64,000 bases of DNA from Planomicrobium sp. Y74 (GCF_003668635.1 NZ_RCWH01000002.1:1-64000), one strand, 5' to 3'. Numbered from the stretch's first letter, positions 18,079-27,352 are shown. The notes: generated by a model not told the origin, from the letters alone. A program made the numbers and translations.

Positions 18079-19275
18079 TTGACAAACCGTCGATTATTCA
18101 CATCAGAATCAGTAACAGAAGGACATCCGGATAAAATCTGTGACCAAATCTCAGATGCCATCCTGGACGCGATCCTCACAGAAGACCCTAATGCACGAGT
18201 AGCGTGCGAAACTACCGTTACTACAGGACTTGTTCTTGTGGCAGGGGAAATTACAACAACAACATATGTGGACATCCCGAAAGTGGTGCGCCAGACTGTT
18301 AAAGAAATTGGATATACACGAGCGAAATACGGCTTTGACTCTGAAACGAGCGCGGTATTGACTGCAATTGATGAGCAATCGCCTGACATTGCTGCAGGAG
18401 TGAACGTGGCTCTTGAATCCCGTGAAGGCCAGATGACAGATAAAGAATTGGATGACATCGGAGCAGGTGACCAAGGTTTGATGTTCGGTTATGCGAACAA
18501 TGAAACCGAGGAATTGATGCCATTGCCGATTTCATTGGCACATAAATTGGCTCGTCGTTTGGCTGAAGTGCGCAAGGAAGAAATTCTTCCATATTTGCGT
18601 CCGGACGGCAAAACACAGGTGACTGTTGAATATGATGAAAACGATAAACCACTGCGTGTGGATACAATTGTTATTTCAACTCAGCATCATCCGGAAGTAA
18701 CACTTGAGCAAATCCAACGCAATATTAAAGAATATGTTATCAACGAAGTCGTTCCGGCTGAATTGATCGACGATGAAACAAAATATTTCATCAACCCGAC
18801 TGGCCGTTTCGTTATCGGCGGTCCTCAGGGAGATGCAGGTCTTACTGGCCGTAAAATTATTGTTGATACTTACGGTGGCTATGCCCGCCACGGCGGCGGT
18901 GCTTTCTCCGGCAAGGATGCGACAAAAGTTGACCGTTCCGGTGCATACGCGGCGCGTTATGTAGCGAAAAACATTGTCGCTTCCGGCTTGGCTGATAAAT
19001 GCGAAGTACAACTGGCTTATGCGATCGGTGTTGCACATCCGGTTTCCATTTCAGTTGATACATTCGGTACAGGCAAAATCAGCGAAGACCAATTCATCGA
19101 TCTTGTCCGCAATAACTTTGACCTTCGTCCGGCTGGCCTGATCAAGATGCTTGATCTTCGCCGTCCGATCTACAAGCAGACTGCAGCTTACGGCCATTTC
19201 GGCCGCACAGATGTAGACCTTCCTTGGGAGCGCACTGACAAAGCTGAAGCTTTGAAAGAACAATCAGGAATCTAA
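18079..19275 (+). CDS. metK: S-adenosylmethionine synthetase MetK
   Basis: Makes SAM from methionine and ATP. 398 residues. Visible signatures are [11 protein letters not shown] (His of the N-terminal methionine-binding motif), [12 protein letters not shown] and [15 protein letters not shown]. The start is TTG at 18079, eight bases after AAGGAGG; the in-frame ATG at 18010 would add a tail foreign to the family and sits without a ribosome site. Expression is under the S-box upstream, giving direct feedback by its own product. Confidence 0.96.
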   Translation: MTNRRLFTSESVTEGHPDKICDQISDAILDAILTEDPNARVACETTVTTGLVLVAGEITTTTYVDIPKVVRQTVKEIGYTRAKYGFDSETSAVLTAIDEQSPDIAAGVNVALESREGQMTDKELDDIGAGDQGLMFGYANNETEELMPLPISLAHKLARRLAEVRKEEILPYLRPDGKTQVTVEYDENDKPLRVDTIVISTQHHPEVTLEQIQRNIKEYVINEVVPAELIDDETKYFINPTGRFVIGGPQGDAGLTGRKIIVDTYGGYARHGGGAFSGKDATKVDRSGAYAARYVAKNIVASGLADKCEVQLAYAIGVAHPVSISVDTFGTGKISEDQFIDLVRNNFDLRPAGLIKMLDLRRPIYKQTAAYGHFGRTDVDLPWERTDKAEALKEQSGI

Positions 19276-19283
19276 TGAAAACA

Positions 19284-19316
19284 AAAACCGCTCAAGCTTC
19301 GGCTTGAGCGGTTTTA
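19284..19316 (+). terminator. metK terminator
   Basis: AACCGCTCAAGC pairs with GCTTGAGCGGTT around a TTCG tetraloop, then T's. Confidence 0.92.
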
Positions 19317-19345
19317 TTCGTTTTTAAGACATTGAGTATTGCTTA

Positions 19346-19600
19346 AATCATTTCGCTATAGGCGGATGCTTTCCGCGGGGAGCGGCCTAAGCCTTCTCAG
19401 TCGCGATGCTCCTTGCGGGGTCTCAGGACTCGCTTCGCTCCGTCGCAAGCGCCGTCACTGCTTCCTCAGGAAAGACATTGGCCGAAGCTTGCGAGGACAA
19501 GGCTGTGCGACGAAGCAGCGAAGCGATGCAACGCACTTTCATGTCTCGAAGCTAGCTCAGCACGAGCCCCAGGAAAGCGAAGCTGTTTTGCGGAATATCG
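19346..19600 (+). repeat. Composite interspersed repeat, copy 2
   Basis: This fills most of the 336-bp gap between metK and ytoA. The A part (CATTTCGCTATAGGCGGATG, then GCGGGGTCTCAGGACTCGCT) and the B part (reverse complement of CAAAACAGCTTCGCTTTCCT) match copy 1 in the opposite orientation. Bases 19506-19530 match 53043-53067 exactly in reverse complement, linking this repeat to the second repeat family. Frames running through it are not convincing genes. Confidence 0.8.
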
Positions 19601-19611
19601 GTTAATAGTTC

Positions 19612-20124
19612 TCAATTTTGCAAAGATTTATAATAAGCGGCTTTCTCGGCATATTCCCGGACGATGCGTTCCATGTCGGCGATGTCGTCGTCATTGAGAT
19701 CCCGTATGACTTTAGCCGGGCGCCCAAATGCCAGCTTGCCTGGAGGGATGACTTTTCCTTGTGGAACAAGGCTGCCGGCTCCGATAAATGCTCCTTCGCC
19801 GACTTCAGCCCCGTCGAGGATGACAGAACCCATGCCAATCAATGCATTTTTGCGGACGATGCAGCTATGGAGAGTCACCTGGTGACCCACAGTTACATTG
19901 TCTTCGAGAATCAATGGGTTATTCGGGCTTTGGTGTAGCATGCATAGATCCTGGATATTCGTTTTATTGCCAATAATGGTTGGAGCTACGTCACCGCGGA
20001 CGACTGTATTGAACCAGACGGATGATTCAGCGCCGATTTTCACATCGCCGGTGATTGTTGCGTAATCAGCGATAAAAGCCGATGGGTCTATTTGCGGGTG
20101 TTTGTCTTTGTATGGGTAAATCAT
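19612..20124 (-). CDS. ytoA: Gamma-carbonic-anhydrase-like hexapeptide protein YtoA
   Basis: 170 residues forming a left-handed beta helix of hexapeptide repeats. The metal-binding histidines expected in gamma carbonic anhydrases are present in CMLHQSP and VGHQVTLH. Actual activity is unproven for the Bacillus orthologue. The start ATG follows AAAGGAG (plus-strand ctccttt at 20132-20138). Confidence 0.88.
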   Translation of the reverse strand: MIYPYKDKHPQIDPSAFIADYATITGDVKIGAESSVWFNTVVRGDVAPTIIGNKTNIQDLCMLHQSPNNPLILEDNVTVGHQVTLHSCIVRKNALIGMGSVILDGAEVGEGAFIGAGSLVPQGKVIPPGKLAFGRPAKVIRDLNDDDIADMERIVREYAEKAAYYKSLQN

Positions 20125-20236
20125 GGTAAAACTCCTTTAATCAAGATAAGATATCTTTAATGGTAGCAAAACCTTTTGAAAGGTCAACTTTAAGATCTGA
20201 TTTTACGGGTAGATAGATTAAAGGGGGCGTTGGTAT

Positions 20237-21040
20237 ATGTGGAAATGGCAGGCTGAAGGCCAGGCGAAAGCAGTGGTTGTAATCATTCACAGTGCATATG
20301 AACATCATCTGCGCTATGCTTGGCAAATCAAGGAATGGAGAAGTTCCGGTTTTGAAGTGGTGATGGGAGATCTGCCGGGCCACGGCAAAAACGGGGTAAA
20401 CCCGAAAGCGCACAGTGAATCATTCGAAGACTATGAAAAGGCGGTCAGTGAAATGCTGGAAGTGGCAATCGGGCTTGAGATGCCGGTGTTCATTGTAGCG
20501 CATGGGTTAGGAGCTACTTTGGCCATCAATTACTTAAGCAAACATTCCATTGAAGTGGCGGGGGCCGTATTTACTTCTCCTTGGCTTCATCTGCTGCGGA
20601 CGCCTTCCAAGCTATCCAGCGCTTTGTCCGGGGTTCCGAAACTCACTTCACAGATCAAAATTAAACATGAAATTTCAATTGAAGATCTGACCCGAAATCC
20701 TGAAGTAATCGAACTTGAAAGGGACGATGAATTATATAGACCGCAGATATCGATTGGCTGGTATCGGGAGCTTCAGGCTTACATGAAACAGGCTGTGAGT
20801 GGAAAACAGAATTATCCAGATATCCCGACATTTGTTCAGACGGCAGAAAAAGATTTGATTGCTGATAAAGAAGCTTCGAAAAACTGGTTGAAGCAGCAAA
20901 ATCTGAAAGAATTCAGTTATAAAGAGTGGAAAGATGCTTATCACGATCTTTTTCAGGAACCTGAACGCGAAGATGTTTTTACCACATCGCATTTATTCAT
21001 CAAAAATGTCTTACGGTCCCTAGGCTATTTAGTGAAATAA
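20237..21040 (+). CDS. ytpA: YtpA-like alpha/beta hydrolase lacking the nucleophile Ser
   Basis: 267 residues aligning along its length with B. subtilis YtpA, a phospholipase tied to the lysophospholipid antibiotic bacilysocin. The start MWKWQAE, the strand VVVIIHSAYEHH, GDLPGHG, and the end AYHDLFQEPEREDVF (catalytic His) are recognisable. The nucleophile elbow, normally GHSMGG, reads AHGLGA, placing Gly at position 90 (codon GGG) where Ser is needed. The oxyanion HG is also changed to HS. So the protein is probably not a standard serine hydrolase. AAAGGGGG precedes the ATG. Confidence 0.82.
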   Translation: MWKWQAEGQAKAVVVIIHSAYEHHLRYAWQIKEWRSSGFEVVMGDLPGHGKNGVNPKAHSESFEDYEKAVSEMLEVAIGLEMPVFIVAHGLGATLAINYLSKHSIEVAGAVFTSPWLHLLRTPSKLSSALSGVPKLTSQIKIKHEISIEDLTRNPEVIELERDDELYRPQISIGWYRELQAYMKQAVSGKQNYPDIPTFVQTAEKDLIADKEASKNWLKQQNLKEFSYKEWKDAYHDLFQEPEREDVFTTSHLFIKNVLRSLGYLVK

Positions 21041-21056
21041 GGATTGAAAGGAGTGG

Positions 21057-22091
21057 ATGAATTTGGTTTTGCGCTACAGCATTCTTGATCAGTCCCCGGT
21101 TTCCGAAGGCAGCAATCCCGGAGAAGCCTTGAAGCAAACTGCCGAATTGGCACGGTCTGCCGAGAAATGGGGCTATACCCGGTTCTGGGTTTCGGAGCAT
21201 CACGATGCGGCGACATTGGCAGGCTCATCTCCTGAAATCCTGATATCCCATTTGGGGGCAGTTACGGATAAAATCCGGCTGGGTTCAGGAGGAGTGATGC
21301 TGCCGCATTATTCTTCTTTCAAAATTGCTGAAAACTTTAAACTGCTGGAAGCGTTATATCCTGGCAGAATCGACGCCGGCGTCGGCCGGGCACCGGGCGG
21401 GATGCCGCGCGCTTCATTGGCGTTGAATGAAGGGAGAAAAAGGAATGTCGACAGCTTTCCGGGGCAGATAGACGAATTATCCATGTATTTGAACGATGCA
21501 ATTCCGGAAGACCATATGTACCATGGCATGAAAGCGACGCCACTGACCGAATCAGCGCCTCCGATATGGATCCTTGGTTCGAGTATGACGTCGGCTTTAT
21601 TGGCGGCAGAAAAAGGTTTGCCTTATATGTTCGCACAATTCATCAACGGCGAAGGCGGGCAGGATTTTTCCCGGACTTACAGGGAACGCTTTGAAACGGC
21701 GGGGGAGACCCGTCCTTACGTCGGATTTGCGATTTTTGTCATTTGCCAGGAAACAGAGGAGGAAGCCGAGAGAGTCACATCTTCTTTGGATCTTGCCTTA
21801 TGCATGGGCGCACAGGGCATGCCTTCAAAAGGGACGCCGCCACCTGAAAGGGCGCTTGCCTATGCATATTCGAAGTTTGAGAAATTATTGGTTGAAGAGA
21901 ATCGCCGCCGCATGATTGTCGGAACGCCCCAAATGGTAGGGGACCGATTGGAAGAGCTGGCGAAAGAATATCAGGCCGATGAAGTGATGCTGGTTTCAAT
22001 GGCTTATGATTTTAACGATAAACTGAAGACATTTAAGCTGGTGTCTGATGAAATGAAGAAAAGAAATTCACACAATAAAATAGAGCAGTAA
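21057..22091 (+). CDS. LLM-class flavin-dependent oxidoreductase
   Basis: A bacterial-luciferase-like monooxygenase of 344 residues. Family marks are RYSILDQSPVSEG, the WVSEHHD metal/FMN face near 45-51, GSGGVMLPHYSS, and the substrate/FMN loop GRAPGG. Substrate unknown. It follows ytpA by 16 bp and probably shares its transcript. The ATG at 21057 is only three bases from AAAGGAG; a TTG at 21063 in the same frame has better spacing and could be the true start. Confidence 0.88.
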   Translation: MNLVLRYSILDQSPVSEGSNPGEALKQTAELARSAEKWGYTRFWVSEHHDAATLAGSSPEILISHLGAVTDKIRLGSGGVMLPHYSSFKIAENFKLLEALYPGRIDAGVGRAPGGMPRASLALNEGRKRNVDSFPGQIDELSMYLNDAIPEDHMYHGMKATPLTESAPPIWILGSSMTSALLAAEKGLPYMFAQFINGEGGQDFSRTYRERFETAGETRPYVGFAIFVICQETEEEAERVTSSLDLALCMGAQGMPSKGTPPPERALAYAYSKFEKLLVEENRRRMIVGTPQMVGDRLEELAKEYQADEVMLVSMAYDFNDKLKTFKLVSDEMKKRNSHNKIEQ

Positions 22092-22131
22092 AAAATACCG
22101 CCGGGATGCTTTTGCATCTGGCGGTATTTTT
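22092..22131 (+). terminator. Terminator after the flavin monooxygenase gene
   Basis: AAAATACCGCC-G-GGATGC pairs with GCATC-T-GGCGGTATTTT around a short T loop. A's and T's on both sides allow either direction. Confidence 0.9.
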
Positions 22132-22161
22132 GATGCAGCGGTAATTGTAAATTGTTTAAGA

Positions 22162-22494
22162 CTAGACACCCATTCCAAGGAAATATTCACGGTAAGCAAT
22201 AAATGAAACGATCAGCATGACACCGACATATAGGATGGATCCAATCAGGACATATGAGCGCTCAGAAACGGCAGCTTTGTGATCCATCCGAATCCCGGTC
22301 TGACCTTGAATCGACATATCCATTTGCCTTGAAGCCATGCCGCCTTTGTTGGTAACAAAGTAGATTAGAATGAGGGCGATACCGCCGACGGGAATGGAAA
22401 TATCAAGAAAAGACATATTTAACAGCAGTGAAGCGACCCAGTTCAAGGCACCGATAATAAGTGCGGTCAAAAGAATCGTAATTATATTTTTCAG
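22162..22494 (-). CDS. Small two-to-three-helix membrane protein, probable CTG start
   Basis: About 110 residues with hydrophobic segments near 3-25, 30-45 and 80-105. Not recognised. The first standard in-frame start, a TTG at 22470, lies over 30 nt from the only ribosome site. AAAGGAGGAG at 22501-22510 has ideal 8-nt spacing to an in-frame CTG at 22492-22494, which gives a natural membrane-protein beginning (Met-Lys-Asn-Ile-Ile-Ile-Thr). I therefore place the start at the CTG, a rare initiation codon. Confidence 0.65.
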   Translation of the reverse strand: MKNIITILLTALIIGALNWVASLLLNMSFLDISIPVGGIALILIYFVTNKGGMASRQMDMSIQGQTGIRMDHKAAVSERSYVLIGSILYVGVMLIVSFIAYREYFLGMGV

Positions 22495-22623
22495 TGTAAG
22501 CTCCTCCTTTCGATTATTAGCAGGTATGAATAATGCTGTTTGCTAATATTATATACGGGCAAAGTGAAAGGAAGTTTCACTTATTTATGGAATTTTCTGT
22601 TTTTTATTGGCGTTAAAGGGAAA

Positions 22624-22661
22624 AATAAAAAACGGTTGCATCATTCGACACAACCGTTTTT
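22624..22661 (-). terminator. Terminator of ytqA-ytqB
   Basis: On the minus strand AAAACGGTTG pairs with CAACCGTTTT and is followed by a T-rich tract. Confidence 0.88.
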
Positions 22662-22670
22662 GGTTATTGA

Positions 22671-23231
22671 TCATTTCTGAATTTTTTTCTCTATGGCGAC
22701 CAGGAAAGGAGGGGAATGCTGCTGATTGATGAATTGGTATTTCATAACATCAAATTTGGTTTGCGGCAGCTGTGACACAAAATCCATTACGGCATCCCGT
22801 TCTTCGCTGCCGCCTTCATGTCCGGAATAGATGACGATGGCGACAAGGCCGGTTTCCTTCAAAAGCTCCAGGCATTGAGTGATGGCTGCAAGCGTAGTTG
22901 CTGACTTCGTGATGATGCTGTGATCACCTTTCGGTAAATAGCCAAGATTGAAAACCGCGGCAGCAATTTCTTCTGAGACATGCTGATCTATATTGGCGTG
23001 GCTGTCGAGTATCACGTCCACATTGCCATAGTCTTTGACCCGTTCTTTGGTTGCCCGGATAGCGTCTTCCTGGATATCGAAGGCGTAAACTTTCCCTGCA
23101 TCTCCGGCCAATTGCGCCAGAAACAAAGTGTCATGACCATTGCCGGCAGTCGCGTCAATCACTTTGTCGCCTTCAGCAACCGCCTGTTCCAATAAAAATT
23201 TAGTGAATGGTAAAACACGCATCAACGTCAT
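22671..23231 (-). CDS. mnmM: YtqB/MnmM-type SAM methyltransferase (tRNA wobble uridine)
   Basis: 186 residues with a class I methyltransferase fold. SAM site DATAGNGHDT near 26-35, acidic residue in YAFDIQEDA, and the family stretch FNLGYLPKGDHS. The B. subtilis orthologue YtqB (MnmM) methylates nm5(s2)U34 in tRNA. The gene overlaps ytqA by 4 bp (ATGA), the same pairing as in Bacillus, so the two act in one modification route. Assignment rests on sequence type and context. Confidence 0.85.
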   Translation of the reverse strand: MTLMRVLPFTKFLLEQAVAEGDKVIDATAGNGHDTLFLAQLAGDAGKVYAFDIQEDAIRATKERVKDYGNVDVILDSHANIDQHVSEEIAAAVFNLGYLPKGDHSIITKSATTLAAITQCLELLKETGLVAIVIYSGHEGGSEERDAVMDFVSQLPQTKFDVMKYQFINQQHSPPFLVAIEKKIQK

Positions 23232-24181
23232 GCTTCCACCATCCCCTGATAATATTTCCCTTGCCAGCTTCCGCGTCTTTCTAGTTCAGCATCGATGCCA
23301 TTCAGGACATCCCATTTATTGACGCTCCACATCGGGCCAATCATCAATTCGATGGGGCCGTCTCCGGTAATGCGCTGGACTATCATGTGGGGTGGAATCA
23401 CTTCCAGCTGATCGGCTACGAGTTTGATGTATTCATCTTTCTCAAGGAATTCCACCATGCCTTTTTCATATTGTTTGACCATAGGCGTGCCTTTCAGCAG
23501 ATGCAGCAGGTGAATTTTTATGCCCTGGACGTCCAATTTTGCGACTTCACGGGCAGTTTCCATCATCATGTCCCTGTCTTCAAGCGGCAGCCCATTTATG
23601 ATATGGGTACAGACACGGATGCCGCGGCTGCGCAATTTTTCGACTCCTTCTATATATAAGGGAAAATCGTGCGCCCGGTTTACTAACCGTGCTGTTTTAT
23701 CGTGTACAGTCTGCAAACCGAGTTCAATCCATAAATAAGTCCGTTCATTCAGCTCAGCCAGATAATCGACCACGTCATCGGGCAGGCAATCCGGACGGGT
23801 GGCAATGCTGAGGCCGATGACATTTTCCTGTGCGAGCGCCGCTTCGAATTTTTCTTTGATGACCGGAAGCGGGGCGTGTGTATTTGTATAAGCTTGAAAA
23901 TAAGCGATGTACTTGCCGTCTTTCCATTTCTTATGCATTTTTGATTTGATCTGCTCAAATTGAACAGGAATCGGATCGACGCGGTCGCCCGCAAAATCAC
24001 CGGACCCTGCTACTGAACAGAAAGTGCAGCCACCGAATGCGACAGTGCCGTCCCGGTTGGGGCAGTCAAATCCCGCGTCCAATGCAATTTTCATTACTTT
24101 ATGGCCAAAATGGTCGCGCAGGTGGCGGTTCCATGTGTAATAGCGTTTGCCGTCTGAAGAAAAAGGCAGGTTCATTTCCAT
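23228..24181 (-). CDS. mnmL: YtqA/MnmL-type radical SAM protein
   Basis: 317 residues of the TIGR01212-type radical SAM family. Cluster cysteines are Cys40, Cys52 and Cys55, the long spacing of this family rather than CxxxCxxC. The B. subtilis orthologue YtqA has been linked to wobble-uridine tRNA modification upstream of YtqB. GAGGAG lies 9 nt before the ATG. It is divergent from the MFS gene. Confidence 0.87.
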   Translation of the reverse strand: MEMNLPFSSDGKRYYTWNRHLRDHFGHKVMKIALDAGFDCPNRDGTVAFGGCTFCSVAGSGDFAGDRVDPIPVQFEQIKSKMHKKWKDGKYIAYFQAYTNTHAPLPVIKEKFEAALAQENVIGLSIATRPDCLPDDVVDYLAELNERTYLWIELGLQTVHDKTARLVNRAHDFPLYIEGVEKLRSRGIRVCTHIINGLPLEDRDMMMETAREVAKLDVQGIKIHLLHLLKGTPMVKQYEKGMVEFLEKDEYIKLVADQLEVIPPHMIVQRITGDGPIELMIGPMWSVNKWDVLNGIDAELERRGSWQGKYYQGMVEA

Positions 24182-24274
24182 AAAAACAACTCCTCTTTTT
24201 TGTATTGTAGCATGGCCCGTTTTCGGCCCACAACGGCAGAAAAAACTGTTATTTGCGGTTCGATGAAAATCTTC

Positions 24275-24303
24275 TTGTAGAGTGCGGGTAAAAGGAATAC
24301 AAT
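24275..24303 (+). promoter_or_regulatory. Sigma-A promoter of the MFS transporter gene
   Basis: TTGTAG, 17-nt spacer, TACAAT (24298-24303). It overlaps a spurious upstream ATG, supporting the later start at 24338. Confidence 0.6.
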
Positions 24304-24337
24304 GACTCTTGGAAATGAGCTAAGAGGAGACAGTACG

Positions 24338-25534
24338 ATGCCGAAACAAGTATGGCTTTTAATCATCGGAATGCTTGTCAATGTTACCGGGAATTCATTC
24401 CTGTGGCCGTTGACGACTATCTATATGCATGATCATTTAGGAAAATCATTATCACTTGCCGGCCTTGTTCTGATGGCGAATGCAGGAGCCGCTGTTATCG
24501 GGAATCTGCTCGGAGGCATGCTGTTTGACCGCATCGGCGGCTATAAATCAATCATGGGCGGAATTATTGTAACGATTTTCGCATTGACTGGATTGACCGT
24601 TTGGCACGACTTTGTGCCATTCGTGGCGTTTTATACAATCATCGGCTTCAGCGGGGGAATCGTGTTTCCAAGTATGTATGCGATGGTCGGAACAGTTTGG
24701 CCGGAAGGCGGACGCAAAGCGTTCAACGCGATTTATCTGGCTCAGAACGTCGGCGTGGCAGTCGGACCTGCAATGGCGGGTGTGCTTGCAGCGTTAAGTT
24801 TTGACTATATTTTCATGGCAAACCTCGGAATGTATATCGTGTTTTTCTTTATCGCGTTATTCGGCTTTAAATCGATGTCGATTTCAGCCGCATCACATAC
24901 CAGTGTTTTCAATGAGGGCAAAAAGATCCGCAACCGGGCGCCGTTTTATGCACTGCTGATCGTCTCAGCCGGTTATCTGCTTTGCTGGGTCGGCTACGTC
25001 CAGTGGCAATCAACGATTTCTGCTTACACCCAGGAAATCGGTATCACTTTGCCACAATACAGTTTTCTGTGGACATTGAACGGCGCTTTGATTGTGCTGG
25101 GACAGCCCTTGATTCGACCAATCATCAAACGCATCGAAGATAATATTAAACAGCAATTGCTGATCGGCATCGTTATTATGATGGTGTCGTATCTGGTCGT
25201 CGCTTTTGCAGAGGAATTCAGCATGTTTGTGATTGCAATGGCGATTTTGACCATTGGAGAGATGTTCGTCTGGCCGGCTGTTCCGGCGCTCGCCAATCAA
25301 TTGGCGCCAAAAGGCCGGGAAGGCTTCTACCAGGGAATTGTCAATAGCGTCGCTACCGGAGGACGTATGATCGGCCCTTTAATGGGCGGAGTTATGGTCG
25401 ATCTTTACGGTATGTCAGCATTATTTATCCTTGTAACCATACTTCTGGTCGCGGCGATCGGTACTTCGCTGGTCTACGATCTTCCGTTGAAAAAGAAACA
25501 GACGGCGATGGAGCAGGAAAAAGCAATAGTTTGA
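24338..25534 (+). CDS. MFS transporter (YttB-like)
   Basis: A 12-helix major facilitator of 398 residues. The loop 2-3 motif GNLLGGMLFDRIGGYKS is the MFS motif A form. Probably a drug or metabolite exporter; substrate unknown. B. subtilis has the MFS gene yttB beside ytqB. The ATG at 24338 has AGAGGAGA eight bases upstream; an in-frame ATG at 24302 would lie in the promoter. Confidence 0.85.
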   Translation: MPKQVWLLIIGMLVNVTGNSFLWPLTTIYMHDHLGKSLSLAGLVLMANAGAAVIGNLLGGMLFDRIGGYKSIMGGIIVTIFALTGLTVWHDFVPFVAFYTIIGFSGGIVFPSMYAMVGTVWPEGGRKAFNAIYLAQNVGVAVGPAMAGVLAALSFDYIFMANLGMYIVFFFIALFGFKSMSISAASHTSVFNEGKKIRNRAPFYALLIVSAGYLLCWVGYVQWQSTISAYTQEIGITLPQYSFLWTLNGALIVLGQPLIRPIIKRIEDNIKQQLLIGIVIMMVSYLVVAFAEEFSMFVIAMAILTIGEMFVWPAVPALANQLAPKGREGFYQGIVNSVATGGRMIGPLMGGVMVDLYGMSALFILVTILLVAAIGTSLVYDLPLKKKQTAMEQEKAIV

Positions 25535-25544
25535 AATACTTAAT

Positions 25545-25577
25545 GGAACTTCGCGGAAGCGGAGTTTCTTTTTTTAT
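25545..25577 (+). terminator. Terminator after the MFS gene
   Basis: GGAACTTCGC pairs with GCGGAGTTTC around GGAA, then seven or more T's. Confidence 0.87.
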
Positions 25578-25657
25578 TCGCATTCAGCGTTTAACATAGC
25601 CTTGCACATTTTGAGCTCTGTGTTGCGTTTCAAAGGGGACTTTGTTTAAATTAAGAA

Positions 25658-25670
25658 TGAAAGCGTTTCA
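25658..25670 (+). promoter_or_regulatory. cre-like CcpA site upstream of scoA
   Basis: TGAAAGCGTTTCA is a near-perfect short form of the catabolite-responsive element. It lies 43 bp upstream of scoA. Repression by CcpA on preferred sugars is expected; ccpA itself is at 53179. Confidence 0.72.
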
Positions 25671-25712
25671 ATAGTATGAATACTATGTACATAAAGCTGA
25701 GGGGGCATAAAA

Positions 25713-26405
25713 ATGAAACCTGTTTACAGTTCCGCGAAAGAAGCGGTCGAACAAATTCAAGACGGAGCCACAATTATGGTGGGGGGCTTCGGGCTTGTCG
25801 GAATTCCCGAGCAATTGATATTGGCTCTTGTGGACAAAGGCGTTACTGACCTTACCGTCATCTCCAACAATTGCGGCGTCGATGAATGGGGTCTTGGGCT
25901 GCTGCTGAAAAATAAACAGATTAAAAAGATGATCGGCTCCTACGTTGGAGAAAATAAAGAATTTGAACGCCAGGTATTGTCTGGTGAAATCGAAGTCGAG
26001 CTGACGCCGCAAGGCACTCTTGCCGAAAAAATGCGTGCAGGCGGAGCAGGGATTCCTGCTTTCTTTACTCCTGCAGGTGTGGGAACAACTGTAGCTGAAG
26101 GAAAAGAAATCCGTGAATTCGATGGCAAGGAATATGTGCTCGAGCATGCTTTAAGAGCGGATTTTGCGTTGGTGCGTGCAGCTAAAGCGGATAAAATGGG
26201 CAATCTGGTGTACAACAAGACAGCGCAAAATTTCAACCCCCTTGCAGCGGCGGCGGGAAAAATCACAATAGCTGAGGTCGAGGAAATCGTCGAAACCGGA
26301 ACGATTGACCCGAACCATGTGCAAACACCAAGCATCTACGTGCAGGGCTTACTGGAAGCGAAACAGGAAAAACGCATCGAGCGTTTAACGACAAGACAGG
26401 CTTAA
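25713..26405 (+). CDS. scoA: 3-oxoacid CoA-transferase subunit A
   Basis: Alpha subunit (230 residues) of the CoA transferase that moves CoA from succinyl-CoA to acetoacetate-type acids, feeding ketone-body or short-chain acid use. The glycine-rich [14 protein letters not shown] near the start and [16 protein letters not shown] are family marks. AGGGGGC precedes the ATG. The B subunit follows 17 bp on. The cre upstream fits a secondary-carbon role. Confidence 0.93.
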   Translation: MKPVYSSAKEAVEQIQDGATIMVGGFGLVGIPEQLILALVDKGVTDLTVISNNCGVDEWGLGLLLKNKQIKKMIGSYVGENKEFERQVLSGEIEVELTPQGTLAEKMRAGGAGIPAFFTPAGVGTTVAEGKEIREFDGKEYVLEHALRADFALVRAAKADKMGNLVYNKTAQNFNPLAAAAGKITIAEVEEIVETGTIDPNHVQTPSIYVQGLLEAKQEKRIERLTTRQA

Positions 26406-26422
26406 GGGAGGAGAATGATCAT

Positions 26423-27076
26423 ATGGACAAGCAATTAGTGAGAGAACGCATAGCGAAACGCGCTGAAAAAGAGATCAAGGACGGCGACTACGTTAATTTG
26501 GGTATCGGAATGCCGACCTTGGTGGCAAATTTCATTTCAGACAATAAACAAGTTGTTCTGCAATCAGAAAACGGCCTTCTGGGAATCGGTCCATATCCCA
26601 CTGAAGAACAAGTGGATCCTGACCTGATTAATGCCGGCAAAGAAACGGTGACGATCATTCCGGGATCCGCATTCTTTACAAGCGCCGAATCCTTCGCGAT
26701 GATCCGCGGGGGACATATCGACGTGGCAATCCTGGGCGGCATGGAAGTTGCAGAGAACGGCGACCTTGCCAACTGGATGATTCCTGGCAAAATGATCAAA
26801 GGGATGGGCGGCGCGATGGATTTGGTACACGGCGCCAAGAAAGTCATCGTCATCATGGATCATGTGTCGAAAGACGGCTCCGCGAAAATCAAAAAGCAAT
26901 GCGATCTTCCGTTGACAGGCAAAGGTGTCGTCAATAAAATCATCACAGAGCGCGCGGTTATAGAAGTGACTGAGCAGGGACTCGTGTTGTCGGAAGTGTT
27001 CGAAGGCTTCAGCGTACAGGATGTCGTCGATTCGACTGACGCGCCGCTGAACACTGAAAACGTCAAAGTTTCCTGA
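26423..27076 (+). CDS. scoB: 3-oxoacid CoA-transferase subunit B
   Basis: Beta subunit, 217 residues. The catalytic glutamate that forms the CoA thioester is Glu49 in [20 protein letters not shown] and the C-terminal [10 protein letters not shown] are typical. GGGAGGAG precedes the ATG. It pairs with scoA. No clear terminator lies between it and the leuS promoter 5 bp downstream. Confidence 0.94.
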   Translation: MDKQLVRERIAKRAEKEIKDGDYVNLGIGMPTLVANFISDNKQVVLQSENGLLGIGPYPTEEQVDPDLINAGKETVTIIPGSAFFTSAESFAMIRGGHIDVAILGGMEVAENGDLANWMIPGKMIKGMGGAMDLVHGAKKVIVIMDHVSKDGSAKIKKQCDLPLTGKGVVNKIITERAVIEVTEQGLVLSEVFEGFSVQDVVDSTDAPLNTENVKVS

Positions 27077-27080
27077 GCTA

Positions 27081-27109
27081 TTGCCAAAAATCGGCGGCTC
27101 AGCTAGAAT
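27081..27109 (+). promoter_or_regulatory. Sigma-A promoter of the leuS leader
   Basis: TTGCCA at 27081-27086, 17-nt spacer, TAGAAT at 27104-27109. Transcription would begin about 27116, at the T-box leader. Confidence 0.7.
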
Positions 27110-27115
27110 AGGATG

Positions 27116-27352
27116 TAATAGCAAAAGACTTTGATGAGGATCAGTAAATCGTGTTTTATTCCCCCAGAGAGCCGGCGTTTGGTGCAAGCCGGTGGATAAA
27201 GCGGTTGAACTCGCCTTTGAGTCTGTGTATGTGAATTCAGTAATATGCACCGTTTTCCGCGTTAAGGAATCAAGTTGGGCGAGCAATCGCTAATTTGGGT
27301 GGTACCGCGGGTGATTCCCGTCCCTTATTTTTATAAGGGGCGGGAGTTTTTT
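27116..27352 (+). promoter_or_regulatory. T-box leader, leucine (CTC specifier)
   Basis: The T-box core GGGTGGTACCGCG is at 27297-27309. A terminator follows (CCCGTCCCTTA pairs with TAAGGGGCGGG, then T's, to 27352). In stem I the specifier loop shows GAA-CTC with CTC at 27210-27212, the Leu codon used by such leaders. AGAGAGCCGG and GGTGCAAGCCGG are usual stem II/III-side elements. Uncharged tRNA-Leu should prevent termination and raise leuS. Confidence 0.93.

Noticed and set aside
19339..19697. Frames of 88-94 codons after metK
   Set aside because: Arg/Ser/Cys-rich peptides made by repeat copy 2; not proteins of a known type and lacking ribosome sites.
26564..27286. 240-codon minus-strand frame opposite scoB and the leuS T-box
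   Set aside because: It covers both a confident CDS and a structured leader; composition is that of an antisense shadow.
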